The notes under the pieces were generated by a model. That model was not told where the DNA came from. It did no database searches and saw nothing but the letters and a program-made list of their open reading frames with translations. Below, in pieces: positions 1 to 5,989 of a DNA stretch of 6,665 nt (positions within the stretch are counted from its first letter, which is position 1; every line of letters starts with the position of its first letter). The DNA is from Acidimicrobiales bacterium (lineage in GTDB: Bacteria; Actinomycetota; Acidimicrobiia; Acidimicrobiales; SHLQ01). A program made the translations under genes and the position numbers. The DNA lies in NCBI GenBank assembly GCA_013002375.1, contig JABDJW010000059.1:1-6665 (forward strand), written 5' to 3'.

Positions 1-1299
1 CGGTTGGCGTCGCGTTGCGACGAGGCCGGCCCGTTGGTCGACGCTCGACGCCAGATCGGTGTGAACCCGGCCTTCGGTCAGGTATCGGGCCATGCCGCCG
101 GCGGCCTCGATCTCTTGAAAAGCGGTCCATGCCGCAGTCGCCAGCTGGTCGGTGAGGGTTTCGACGTACCAAGCGCCGCCGGCGGGATCGATGGCCTTGG
201 CCACGTTGGCCTCCTCGATCAACAGCAGCTGGGTATTCCGCGCCAGTCGGACCGCGAGGGCGTCGGATTCGCCCACGGCCGAGTCGAACGGTTCGACCGT
301 GACCGCGTCGGCACCACCGACACCGGCCGCGAACGCGGCGACGGTGCCGCGCAACAGGTTCACCCAGGGATCGTTGGCGGTGAACATCGGCCCGGCCGAA
401 ACCGCGTGTTGGCGTTGGGCATGGGCGTCCGAAGCGGCGCCGCACGCCTGCGCCACGTTGGCCCACAGCCGACGGGCGGCCCGCAGTTTGGCCATGGTGG
501 TGAACTGATCGGCGTCGGCCGAATAGGTGAACTCGAGCTGGCCACAGGCTTGCTCGATGCTGAGCCCGGCGCCGGTGAGCGCCCGCAAGTACGCCACCCC
601 CGTGGCCAACGAGATGGCGAGTTCGCGCCCGGGCGTGGCGCCGGCGTCGGTGTACGGGGTGGCGTCCACTGCGATCGTGCGAACGTTCGGCCAGTCGGCG
701 TCGACCTCGGTCGCCAGCGCGGTGGCTTCGGCGATCGCGTCGTCGAGCGGAGCGGCCAACGAACCGGAGCGAGCCAGCAAGCCGAGCGGATCGACGCGTA
801 GCGAGCCGAGCGCCTCGTGGATGCCGTCGGCGTCTGCGGCCGCGAACTCGTCGAGGAGGACTCGGGCTGCGGCAACCTGTTGGTGGCCGGCGTCGAGGAC
901 CACTGCGGCAAGGTCGAACAGCACGCCTTCGAGCATGCGCGGCAGCTGCGCGGCATCGTCGACCCGTAGCCACAACGACGTTGCGCCCCGCTCGAGGCCT
1001 TCGAGCACGGCCGCGTTCTGCGCGGCGGGATCGGCCTGGGCGTAGCGTTGGCGGACATCCCAACCGTTGACGACGGCTCCGGCCGGCCCGCCGCCCCGAA
1101 CGAACGGCGCAAACCCCGGCCAACCGGGGTCGGGCGCGTCGGCTGCGGTGTACAACGGCTCGACGACGATGCCGTCGGGCAGCTCCGTGCGAAGGGATGT
1201 GACGGGCTTGCCCCGCAGCAGCTTCTCGGCCATGGCAGTCCAGGCCGCGTCGTCAGCCGCGGGATACCCCGAACCGAGTGAGAGCGGAACTTCGGCCAT
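1..1299 (-). CDS. mutA: Methylmalonyl-CoA mutase small (beta) subunit, N-terminal 433 residues, cut by left edge
   Basis: The frame is open from the ATG at 1299 to the window edge (433 codons, no stop); the C-terminal part lies outside. The enzyme is a heterodimer that interconverts (R)-methylmalonyl-CoA and succinyl-CoA in the cytoplasm. The translation follows the mutase TIM-barrel: FVRGG at about 66-70, NGWDVRQ at 78-84, DPWVN near 312-316, RNTQ at 354-357, DPAGGAWYVE at 371-380 and FQEIEAAGG at 394-402. It reads as the non-catalytic small subunit, not the large one: where the large subunit has its catalytic His in a YHMQEAGA-like motif, this has TPYTDAGAT (214-222). The large subunit is probably the next gene to the left, which cannot be seen. 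The ATG lies 3 bases after the inositol-phosphate synthase stop with no clear Shine-Dalgarno, so translational coupling is likely. The family call is strong; the subunit call rests on remembered motifs. Confidence 0.92.
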   Translation of the reverse strand, partial: MAEVPLSLGSGYPAADDAAWTAMAEKLLRGKPVTSLRTELPDGIVVEPLYTAADAPDPGWPGFAPFVRGGGPAGAVVNGWDVRQRYAQADPAAQNAAVLEGLERGATSLWLRVDDAAQLPRMLEGVLFDLAAVVLDAGHQQVAAARVLLDEFAAADADGIHEALGSLRVDPLGLLARSGSLAAPLDDAIAEATALATEVDADWPNVRTIAVDATPYTDAGATPGRELAISLATGVAYLRALTGAGLSIEQACGQLEFTYSADADQFTTMAKLRAARRLWANVAQACGAASDAHAQRQHAVSAGPMFTANDPWVNLLRGTVAAFAAGVGGADAVTVEPFDSAVGESDALAVRLARNTQLLLIEEANVAKAIDPAGGAWYVETLTDQLATAAWTAFQEIEAAGGMARYLTEGRVHTDLASSVDQRAGLVATRRQP

Positions 1300-1302
1300 G
1301 AT

Positions 1303-2598
1303 CTAGCCCGCTTCGGAGTGGGTGACCGGCTGCTCGCCCATCCATTCGCGCAGCGTGTTCTTGAGCTTGGTCTGCTGAATGAACAGATCGTGCTCGGGTC
1401 CGGCAGCGGTCCGGCTCTGCGGTGCCTTGAAGTAGAAGCTGAGCCAATCCTGCACGCCCGAGACGCCGGCGCGGGCGGCGAGATCCATGAACAACGCCAG
1501 ATCGAGCACGATCGGGGCGGCCAGGATTGAGTCGCGGCAGAGGAAATCGATCTTGATCTGCATCGGGTAACCCATCCACCCGAAGATGTCGATGTTGTCC
1601 CAGCCCTCCTTTTCGTCACCGCGGGGCGGGTAGTAGTTGATGCGCACCACGTGATCGATGTTGCCGTACAGGTCGGGATAGACCTCGGGCTGCAAGATGG
1701 TGTCGAGCACGCCGAGTTTCGACATCTCTTTGGTCTTGAAGTTCTCCGGGGCGTCGAGCACCTCGCCGTCGCGGTTGCCCAAGATGTTGGTGCTGAACCA
1801 GCCCCGAACACCGAGCATGCGGGCCTTGAGGCCGGGCGACAGCAAGGTCTTCATCAGGGTCTGACCGGTCTTGAAATCCTTGCCGGCGATCGGAACGCCG
1901 CGGGTCTCGGAGAGCTCGATCATGCACGGCAGGTCGACCGAGAGGTTGGGGGCACCGTTGGCAAACGGCACGTCGCACATCAGCGCGGCATACACGTAGA
2001 TCTGGCTGGGCGAGATGTTCTCGTCGTTGTTGCGCAGGCCTTCCTCGAAAGCGGCGACCGTCTCGTGGACGGCCGAAGCCTCCTGGTAGGCCTCGGTCGA
2101 GCCACACCACACCATGACCAGGCGATCGCAGCCGTTCTCCTCTTTGAAGCGGAGGATGTCTTCGATCAGCGCCTGGGCCTGGGCTGCCATGTCGGTGTCG
2201 GCCTTGACCCGGGTGGGCTCGAGGCGAGTGACCCAGCGCTCGTCGAACACCGCGTCCATCGGCACGACACCTTCGAGTTCGGCCGAGATCTCGGCCAGGT
2301 CGGCGTCTTTCAGCACGCCGGCTGTTCGGGCCGCTTCCATGGCGTTGGGCGAGATGGGATCCCAGCCACCGAAAACCAGGTCGTCGAGTTCGGCCAGGGG
2401 AACGAACTCGCGGATGAGAGGATTGCGGCCTTCATCGCGTGAACCGAGGCGGATATGCGCCATTTGGCTGACTGATCCGATCGGCGCGGCGTGGCCGTTG
2501 CGGGCGGCGATCACACCGGCGATGAACGTAGAGGCGACCGCACCCATACCGGGGGTGAGCACGCCGAGTTTGCCCGTAGCGGGCGCAATCGTTGTCAT
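1303..2598 (-). CDS. ino1: Inositol-3-phosphate synthase (myo-inositol-1-phosphate synthase family)
   Basis: Converts D-glucose 6-phosphate to 1D-myo-inositol 3-phosphate with bound NAD+. This is the entry step to inositol, phosphatidylinositol and, in many actinobacteria, mycothiol; it is cytoplasmic. Numbering is from an alternative ATG at 2610 (435 residues). The N-terminal Rossmann nucleotide loop is GMGAVA at 21-26. Family motifs follow: VFGGWD (79-84), GKDFKTGQT (243-251), STNILGNRDG (273-282), YPDLYG (311-316), and the active-site stretch KIDFLCRDSILAAP (353-366), matching the Lys-rich catalytic segment of the family. The closest remembered relatives are the roughly 430-residue bacterial form, longer than the mycobacterial one. 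I prefer the ATG at 2598 (431 residues): a -10-like TATGAT overlaps the 2610 ATG, so a transcript from that promoter would begin at 2598. The mutase small subunit follows in the same frame after 3 bases. Confidence 0.95.
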   Translation of the reverse strand: MTTIAPATGKLGVLTPGMGAVASTFIAGVIAARNGHAAPIGSVSQMAHIRLGSRDEGRNPLIREFVPLAELDDLVFGGWDPISPNAMEAARTAGVLKDADLAEISAELEGVVPMDAVFDERWVTRLEPTRVKADTDMAAQAQALIEDILRFKEENGCDRLVMVWCGSTEAYQEASAVHETVAAFEEGLRNNDENISPSQIYVYAALMCDVPFANGAPNLSVDLPCMIELSETRGVPIAGKDFKTGQTLMKTLLSPGLKARMLGVRGWFSTNILGNRDGEVLDAPENFKTKEMSKLGVLDTILQPEVYPDLYGNIDHVVRINYYPPRGDEKEGWDNIDIFGWMGYPMQIKIDFLCRDSILAAPIVLDLALFMDLAARAGVSGVQDWLSFYFKAPQSRTAAGPEHDLFIQQTKLKNTLREWMGEQPVTHSEAG

Positions 2599-2605
2599 GC
2601 TGTGG

Positions 2606-2611
2606 ATCATA
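2606..2611 (-). promoter_or_regulatory. Candidate -10 element for ino1, leaderless start
   Basis: The minus strand reads TATGAT, one mismatch from TATAAT and a match to the actinobacterial TANNNT pattern. Seven bases (2605-2599) separate it from the ATG at 2598, which puts the expected transcription start at or next to the A of that ATG. The hexamer contains the alternative ATG at 2610, which would then lie upstream of the transcript. No good -35 hexamer is visible 16-18 bases upstream, which is common for actinobacterial promoters. The motif is seen; promoter activity is inferred. Confidence 0.55.
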
Positions 2612-2625
2612 CGTCCGGAAGCGCA

Positions 2626-2641
2626 GTGAACCTGACTTCAC
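2626..2641. promoter_or_regulatory. Small inverted repeat in the divergent ino1 / oxidoreductase intergenic region
   Basis: GTGAA and TTCAC form perfect 5-base arms around a 6-base spacer. The centre lies about 35 bases upstream of the proposed ino1 start, where a regulator would overlap the -35 region. Two other short signals lie in the same 143-base intergenic region: ACCTGAC repeated directly at 2630-2636 and 2664-2670, and the 8-base palindrome GTCCGGAC at 2694-2701, about 44 bases upstream of the proposed plus-strand start. Arms this short can occur by chance, so operator function is only a possibility. Confidence 0.25.
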
Positions 2642-2728
2642 CGCCGCGCAGGGTCCAACGTAGACCTGACCCCGATGCGGGGCACCGAGGCAAGTCCGGA
2701 CGAATCGGCGCGATCGGGCTCGGACGCC

Positions 2729-2734
2729 TACATT
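2729..2734 (+). promoter_or_regulatory. Candidate -10 element for the luciferase-like oxidoreductase gene, leaderless start
   Basis: TACATT fits the TANNNT pattern and lies exactly 7 bases before the ATG at 2742, the same spacing as on the opposite strand for ino1. The transcript would start at or next to the A of the ATG, with no leader and no need for a Shine-Dalgarno, and none is seen. No recognisable -35 hexamer lies upstream. Promoter activity is inferred. Confidence 0.5.
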
Positions 2735-2741
2735 CTCGACC

Positions 2742-3779
2742 ATGAAGATCAGCACCGGAGTCGATTACGCCAACGAGCCCCGCGAAGTGGTGGCCACCAT
2801 CCAGCGTCTCGAGGCGGCGGGGGTCGACATGGCCTGGGTCCCGGAGGCCTACGGGTTCGATGGCGTCAGCCTGATGGGCTACCTGGCGGCCAGCACGGAA
2901 CGCATCACGATCGCGTCGGGAATTCTCAACACCTTCAGCCGCACTCCGACCTGTCTGGCCCAGACCGCCGCCGGGCTCGACGCGCTGTCGGAAGGTCGCT
3001 TCGAGCTCGGCCTCGGCGCGTCGGGGCCCCAGGTCATCGAGGGCTTCCACGGCGTCCCCTACAAGATGCCCCTCACCCGTCTGAAGGAGACCATCGAGAT
3101 CTGCCGCATGACGTGGAAGCGCGAGCGCCTGAACTACGAAGGCAAGGTCTTCCAGCTGCCGCTGCCCGCCGACCAGGGCACCGGATTGGGCAAACCGCTG
3201 AAGATGATCAACCACCCCAAGCGCGACGACATCCCAATCCACGTCGCAGCCCTCGGCTCGAAGAGCGTGGCCGCGACCGCCGAACTCTGCGACGGCTGGC
3301 TGCCCATCATGTTCATCCCCGAGCTGGCCCGGAACGTCTGGGGCGAGTCGCTGGACGCCGGTCTGGCCCAGCGAGCCCCCGAGCGCGGCCAACTCGAAAT
3401 CGCGGCCGGCGGTCTGCTGGCCATCGGCGAAGACGCCGCGAAGTACCGCGACTATGCCCGCCCGATGGCCGCGCTGTACGTCGGCGGCATGGGGGCGCGC
3501 GGCAAGAACTTCTACAACGATCTCGCGGTCAGCTACGGCTTCGATGAAGCGGCCAAGCAGATCCAGGATCTGTATCTCGACGGTCACAAGGAAGATGCCG
3601 CTGCCGCGATCCCCGCCGAGTTCGTCGAAGGGTTCACCATGTGTGGCGACAAGGGCTACATCGCCGACAAAGTGGCCCAGATGGCCGAAGCCGGTGTCAC
3701 GAACCTGATGGTCACGCCGGTCGGGGGCGACCCCGCCGAGTTGCTCGGCGAACTACGCGAGATCGTCGACTCGATCTAG
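2742..3779 (+). CDS. Luciferase-like (LLM) class oxidoreductase, probably F420-dependent, Rv3520c-like
   Basis: At 345 residues the protein has the usual length and pattern of a single-domain (beta/alpha)8 flavin/F420 oxidoreductase of the bacterial luciferase superfamily. Visible landmarks are the N-terminal strand and helix ending in WVPEAYGFD (32-40), the segment ITIASGIL (55-62), LSEGRFELGLGASGPQV (82-98), which is the superfamily's cofactor-binding region, GLGKPLKMINHP (148-159), PIHVAALGSKS (165-175), CDGWLPI (183-189), ALYVGGMG (244-251) and a C-terminal GVTNLMVTP (318-326). From memory this order matches the actinobacterial group that includes mycobacterial Rv3520c, thought to use F420 for hydride transfer; the substrate is unknown. 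FMN use cannot be excluded. The gene is divergent from ino1 and followed after 21 bases by a gamma-glutamylcyclotransferase-like gene on the same strand, probably in one transcript. There is no signal peptide, so it should be cytoplasmic. Confidence 0.9.
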   Translation: MKISTGVDYANEPREVVATIQRLEAAGVDMAWVPEAYGFDGVSLMGYLAASTERITIASGILNTFSRTPTCLAQTAAGLDALSEGRFELGLGASGPQVIEGFHGVPYKMPLTRLKETIEICRMTWKRERLNYEGKVFQLPLPADQGTGLGKPLKMINHPKRDDIPIHVAALGSKSVAATAELCDGWLPIMFIPELARNVWGESLDAGLAQRAPERGQLEIAAGGLLAIGEDAAKYRDYARPMAALYVGGMGARGKNFYNDLAVSYGFDEAAKQIQDLYLDGHKEDAAAAIPAEFVEGFTMCGDKGYIADKVAQMAEAGVTNLMVTPVGGDPAELLGELREIVDSI

Positions 3780-3800
3780 CCGGCCCGTCGGCGAAGCTCG

Positions 3801-4358
3801 ATGCGCCCCGAACGGGTCTGGTACCTCGCCTACGGCTCGAACGTCGACCGGTCGCGATTCATGCGCTACCTGGCCGGTGGCGTGACCGAACCGGGCGCAC
3901 GGGATGCGGCGCCGCCGCGGCAACACCGCTGGGTTCGAGCGCCGTTGCGGCTGACGTTCGCCCGGGAGTCCGTCCGTTGGGAAGGCGGCGGCGTCGCCTT
4001 CGTCCATTCCGATCCCGCCGGCGATGCCATCGTGCGAGCGTGGGACATCAGCAGCGCGCAATTCGAAGACGTCTTCGCGCAAGAGAACCGGCTGCCGGTC
4101 GGCACGGCTCTCGACTGGTCTGCCCTTCGCGCCGGCTCGATCGACCATGGCGGAGGGTGGTATCGGCGGGTGTTGCGGGTGCCGCTCGGGTTCGCCGCCG
4201 ACCGCCAGCCGGCGCTGACTTTCACCTGGCATCGGCCCCGGCCATCCCGAACCCCGCATCCCAGCTATGTCGCGACGATCCGTGACGGCCTACGCCAGCA
4301 CCCCCAGCTCGACGACGCCGCGGTCGACCAGTACCTCGGGCGAAACGGCGCGGCCTAA
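3801..4358 (+). CDS. Gamma-glutamylcyclotransferase-fold protein (GGCT/AIG2/BtrG-like)
   Basis: A 185-residue protein beginning VWYLAYGSN (6-14), the signature glycine-rich loop of the gamma-glutamylcyclotransferase superfamily. It continues with FMRYLAGG (20-27), a WEGGGVAF segment (60-67), RAWDISSAQFEDVFAQEN (79-96) and a C-terminal HPSYVATI stretch. Glu95 lies where the fold's general-acid/base Glu is expected. Enzymes of this fold release 5-oxoproline or amines from gamma-glutamyl compounds; the real substrate is unknown. Close actinobacterial relatives are, as I recall, sometimes labelled 'histone deacetylase', which the sequence does not support. The start is forced: the previous gene's TAG lies in the same frame 24 bases upstream with no ATG, GTG or TTG between. 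No strong ribosome-binding site is visible, so coupling to the upstream oxidoreductase gene is likely. Its stop overlaps the stop of the convergent oxygenase gene. Confidence 0.8.
   Translation: MRPERVWYLAYGSNVDRSRFMRYLAGGVTEPGARDAAPPRQHRWVRAPLRLTFARESVRWEGGGVAFVHSDPAGDAIVRAWDISSAQFEDVFAQENRLPVGTALDWSALRAGSIDHGGGWYRRVLRVPLGFAADRQPALTFTWHRPRPSRTPHPSYVATIRDGLRQHPQLDDAAVDQYLGRNGAA
4355..4358. other. Overlapping stop codons of two convergent genes
   Basis: The four bases CTAA contain the plus-strand TAA (4356-4358) of the gamma-glutamylcyclotransferase-like gene and, on the minus strand, the TAG (4357-4355) of the carotenoid-oxygenase-like gene. There is no space for an intergenic bidirectional terminator, so each transcript must end inside, and antisense to, the other gene. 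I see no strong hairpin with a T-run nearby. Confidence 0.95.
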
Positions 4359-5935
4359 CCCGACACCCACGTGCCGTGGAAACCGAACGGCACCCGCACC
4401 GGCAGCGTGACTTCGGCGACGGGACCGGCGGCAACATCGGTGGCGTCGAGCACCAACAGCCGACTGCTGTCGCTCGAGGGCGAGTAACCGAACGAGAGCA
4501 ACCAGCCCTCGCCCTCCCCCGCGCCATCGGAATCGGGGACGAACAGCGGCTCGCCCGGCTGCAAGCCAGGACCGGAATCCCACCGGGTCACATCGCCCGA
4601 CGCCACGTCGTAGGCGATGACACCGGGAAACATCAGCCCGTCGCCCGTCGGCAGATCTTCGGCCAGCGCATACCAGGCCTGGGTGTGGGCCCGGCCGGTG
4701 AAACGCCGATCGATCATCGGAAAGTCCATGGCGATGTCGGGCAGGAGGATCTGATCGGTCCAGGCGAGCTCGGCGCCGGACGTGTCCAGCGACCACCGAT
4801 GCAGCGTGGAGTCGCCGCTACCGATGTTGGTGCTGCGGCCGTCGAAGGCCGAATCGATCCGGTTCACGTCGAGATGGATGACCTCGCCGTCGCGCCAGGC
4901 GTTGGTGCCGTGGAAGACGTAGCCGTTCTCGATCTCGACCCATCGGGTGTCGGCTCCGTCGCCACCCAGCGGCAACACGCCGAGCCGCGAGCCGTAGGAC
5001 GGATCCCAGGCGTACGGGAGCGCGTCGCCCGCGACCGCGGCATCGAGCGAGAACACCACCGGCAGCTCCCAGAACACGACATCGGAGTCGGTGATGGCGA
5101 AGTCGTGCATCATGGTCGGGCCGCTCACCGGCACGACCGTCGAGTGCACAACCTCGGATCCGTCCGCCGAGATCACGTAGTAGGTCAGGAACGGATCGAC
5201 GAAGCCGTAGCCGAAGGCATGCATCAGGCCGGTGGCGGGATCGACCTTGGGGTGGGCGGTGAAGTTCGGGCCGAGCGCGCCGCCCCAGCTCTCCACCCCG
5301 ACGGTCGACAGATCATCGGGTGAGAGCTCCATCGGCCACCCGACCTCGCCGCTCGACAACAGGCGACCGGCATGGGTGAAGAACGACACGTTGCTGTACC
5401 CGGCCTCGCGACCGGGCGGGCCATCGGGAATGGCGCCGGTGAACTGCGGCGTCTGGACGAACCGGTTGCGGTACCACTTGGCCTGCCCGCGCTCGAGGCG
5501 CAGGCCATGGGCCATGCCGTCGCCGAAGAACCAATGCCCCGATCCCTCGAGCGGGTTCGAGCCGTTGCGCGCGTACAGGCCGGTGAGGCTGGGCGGCAGC
5601 GCACCCACGACCTCCAGGTCGGTGAGCTCGACCTCCTCGGCGACCGGGGCGAAGCCGCCCTGCAGCCACCATGGCGTGTTCGGGTCGAACGCGATCGTGG
5701 GTTCTGGGGCAACGGTCGTGGTCGGCAGCGCGGTGGTCGGTGGAGCTGCGGTCGTGGGCGCGGTGGTGGCCGGCGGGATCGTGCCGCCGGAGCGTGACGG
5801 CGCGGTCGTGCCATCGGAGCCACAGGCCGCCGCGGTCACGGCACCTGCCGCGATCGCGAACGTGCGCATGGCCTGTCGGCGGTCGATCACCGCCTCCCGG
5901 GCCGCGAGATGCCAGGCCTTCGGCTTGTTCCCCAT
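4355..5935 (-). CDS. Carotenoid cleavage oxygenase family protein, predicted Tat-exported lipoprotein
   Basis: A 526-residue member of the RPE65/carotenoid oxygenase family, Fe(II) enzymes that split C=C bonds of carotenoids, apocarotenoids or stilbenes with O2. All four iron-binding His are present: H228 (TAHPK), H277 (MMHDF), H342 (FHGTNAW) and H520 (GFHGTW). Their spacing (49, 65, 178) is close to that of characterised family members. Other landmarks are LYARNGSNP (120-128), HWFFGDGMAHG (134-144), DFPMIDRRFTGRAH (404-417) and GEPLFVPD (461-468). Of the three second-shell acidic residues, E197 and E462 look conserved, while the usual Glu of the 'EFP' motif is Asp (D404). The N-terminus carries an Arg-Arg pair (19-20), a hydrophobic stretch, a lipobox-like TAAAC with C38, then a Thr/Pro/Ala linker before the catalytic domain at about 85. 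An extracytoplasmic location is therefore predicted, unusual for the family. The substrate cannot be told from sequence. The substrate-binding protein gene lies 54 bases upstream. Confidence 0.92.
   Translation of the reverse strand: MGNKPKAWHLAAREAVIDRRQAMRTFAIAAGAVTAAACGSDGTTAPSRSGGTIPPATTAPTTAAPPTTALPTTTVAPEPTIAFDPNTPWWLQGGFAPVAEEVELTDLEVVGALPPSLTGLYARNGSNPLEGSGHWFFGDGMAHGLRLERGQAKWYRNRFVQTPQFTGAIPDGPPGREAGYSNVSFFTHAGRLLSSGEVGWPMELSPDDLSTVGVESWGGALGPNFTAHPKVDPATGLMHAFGYGFVDPFLTYYVISADGSEVVHSTVVPVSGPTMMHDFAITDSDVVFWELPVVFSLDAAVAGDALPYAWDPSYGSRLGVLPLGGDGADTRWVEIENGYVFHGTNAWRDGEVIHLDVNRIDSAFDGRSTNIGSGDSTLHRWSLDTSGAELAWTDQILLPDIAMDFPMIDRRFTGRAHTQAWYALAEDLPTGDGLMFPGVIAYDVASGDVTRWDSGPGLQPGEPLFVPDSDGAGEGEGWLLSFGYSPSSDSSRLLVLDATDVAAGPVAEVTLPVRVPFGFHGTWVSG
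5696..5935 (-). other. Tat-like lipoprotein signal peptide plus Thr/Pro/Ala-rich linker of the oxygenase
   Basis: This part encodes residues 1-80. Residues 18-24 (DRRQAMR) resemble a twin-arginine motif with substitutions at the hydrophobic positions. A hydrophobic stretch FAIAAGAVTAAA (26-37) follows, then Cys38 (codon 5824-5822), the probable lipidated residue after AAA. Residues 39-80 are low-complexity Gly/Ser then Thr/Pro/Ala with repeated TTxAP-like units, typical of a flexible tether between a membrane anchor and a folded domain. Tat export would suit an iron enzyme that folds in the cytoplasm. The lipobox lacks the favoured Leu at -3, so lipidation is likely but not certain. Confidence 0.7.
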
Positions 5936-5942
5936 GCGCTGC

Positions 5943-5948
5943 AGTATG
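5943..5948 (-). promoter_or_regulatory. Candidate -10 element for the oxygenase gene, leaderless start
   Basis: The minus strand reads CATACT, keeping the two most important -10 bases (A at the second and T at the last position), exactly 7 bases before the ATG at 5935. A partial -35 (TTGGTC, 5972-5967) lies 18 bases upstream. This would give the oxygenase its own leaderless transcript despite the same-strand gene ending only 54 bases away. It is weaker than the other two -10 candidates because the first T is missing. Confidence 0.4.
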
Positions 5949-5989
5949 GCCGGATCGCCCGTTCGCGACCAAGCACGGAGGTTCGAGCC

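Noticed and set aside
360..1811. A 483-codon open frame on the minus strand crossing the mutA and ino1 region
   Set aside because: Its product is a Pro/Arg/Ser-rich low-complexity sequence typical of a shifted frame in high-GC DNA, while the overlapping frames give clear mutase and inositol-phosphate-synthase motifs.
2598..2610. ino1 start at the upstream ATG (2610)
   Set aside because: Possible, but the -10-like hexamer overlaps this ATG and the ATG at 2598 fits the 7-base leaderless spacing. The difference is only four residues.
2607..3587. A 326-codon open frame antisense to the oxidoreductase gene
   Set aside because: It mirrors the G/C-rich third positions of the real gene, shows no family motif and would cover the divergent promoter region.
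4376..5323. A 315-codon plus-strand open frame antisense to the oxygenase gene
   Set aside because: It has Arg/Gly/His-rich composition without recognisable domains. The minus-strand frame has all four iron-ligand His motifs.
5696..5809. Short GGT/GTG-like tandem repetition suggestive of a DNA repeat
   Set aside because: It is explained by the coding of a Thr/Pro/Ala linker in the oxygenase precursor; the units are irregular and there are no spacers as in CRISPR.
5936..5989. Transcription terminator between the substrate-binding protein and the oxygenase gene
   Set aside because: No stable GC hairpin followed by a T-run was found on the minus strand in these 54 bases.
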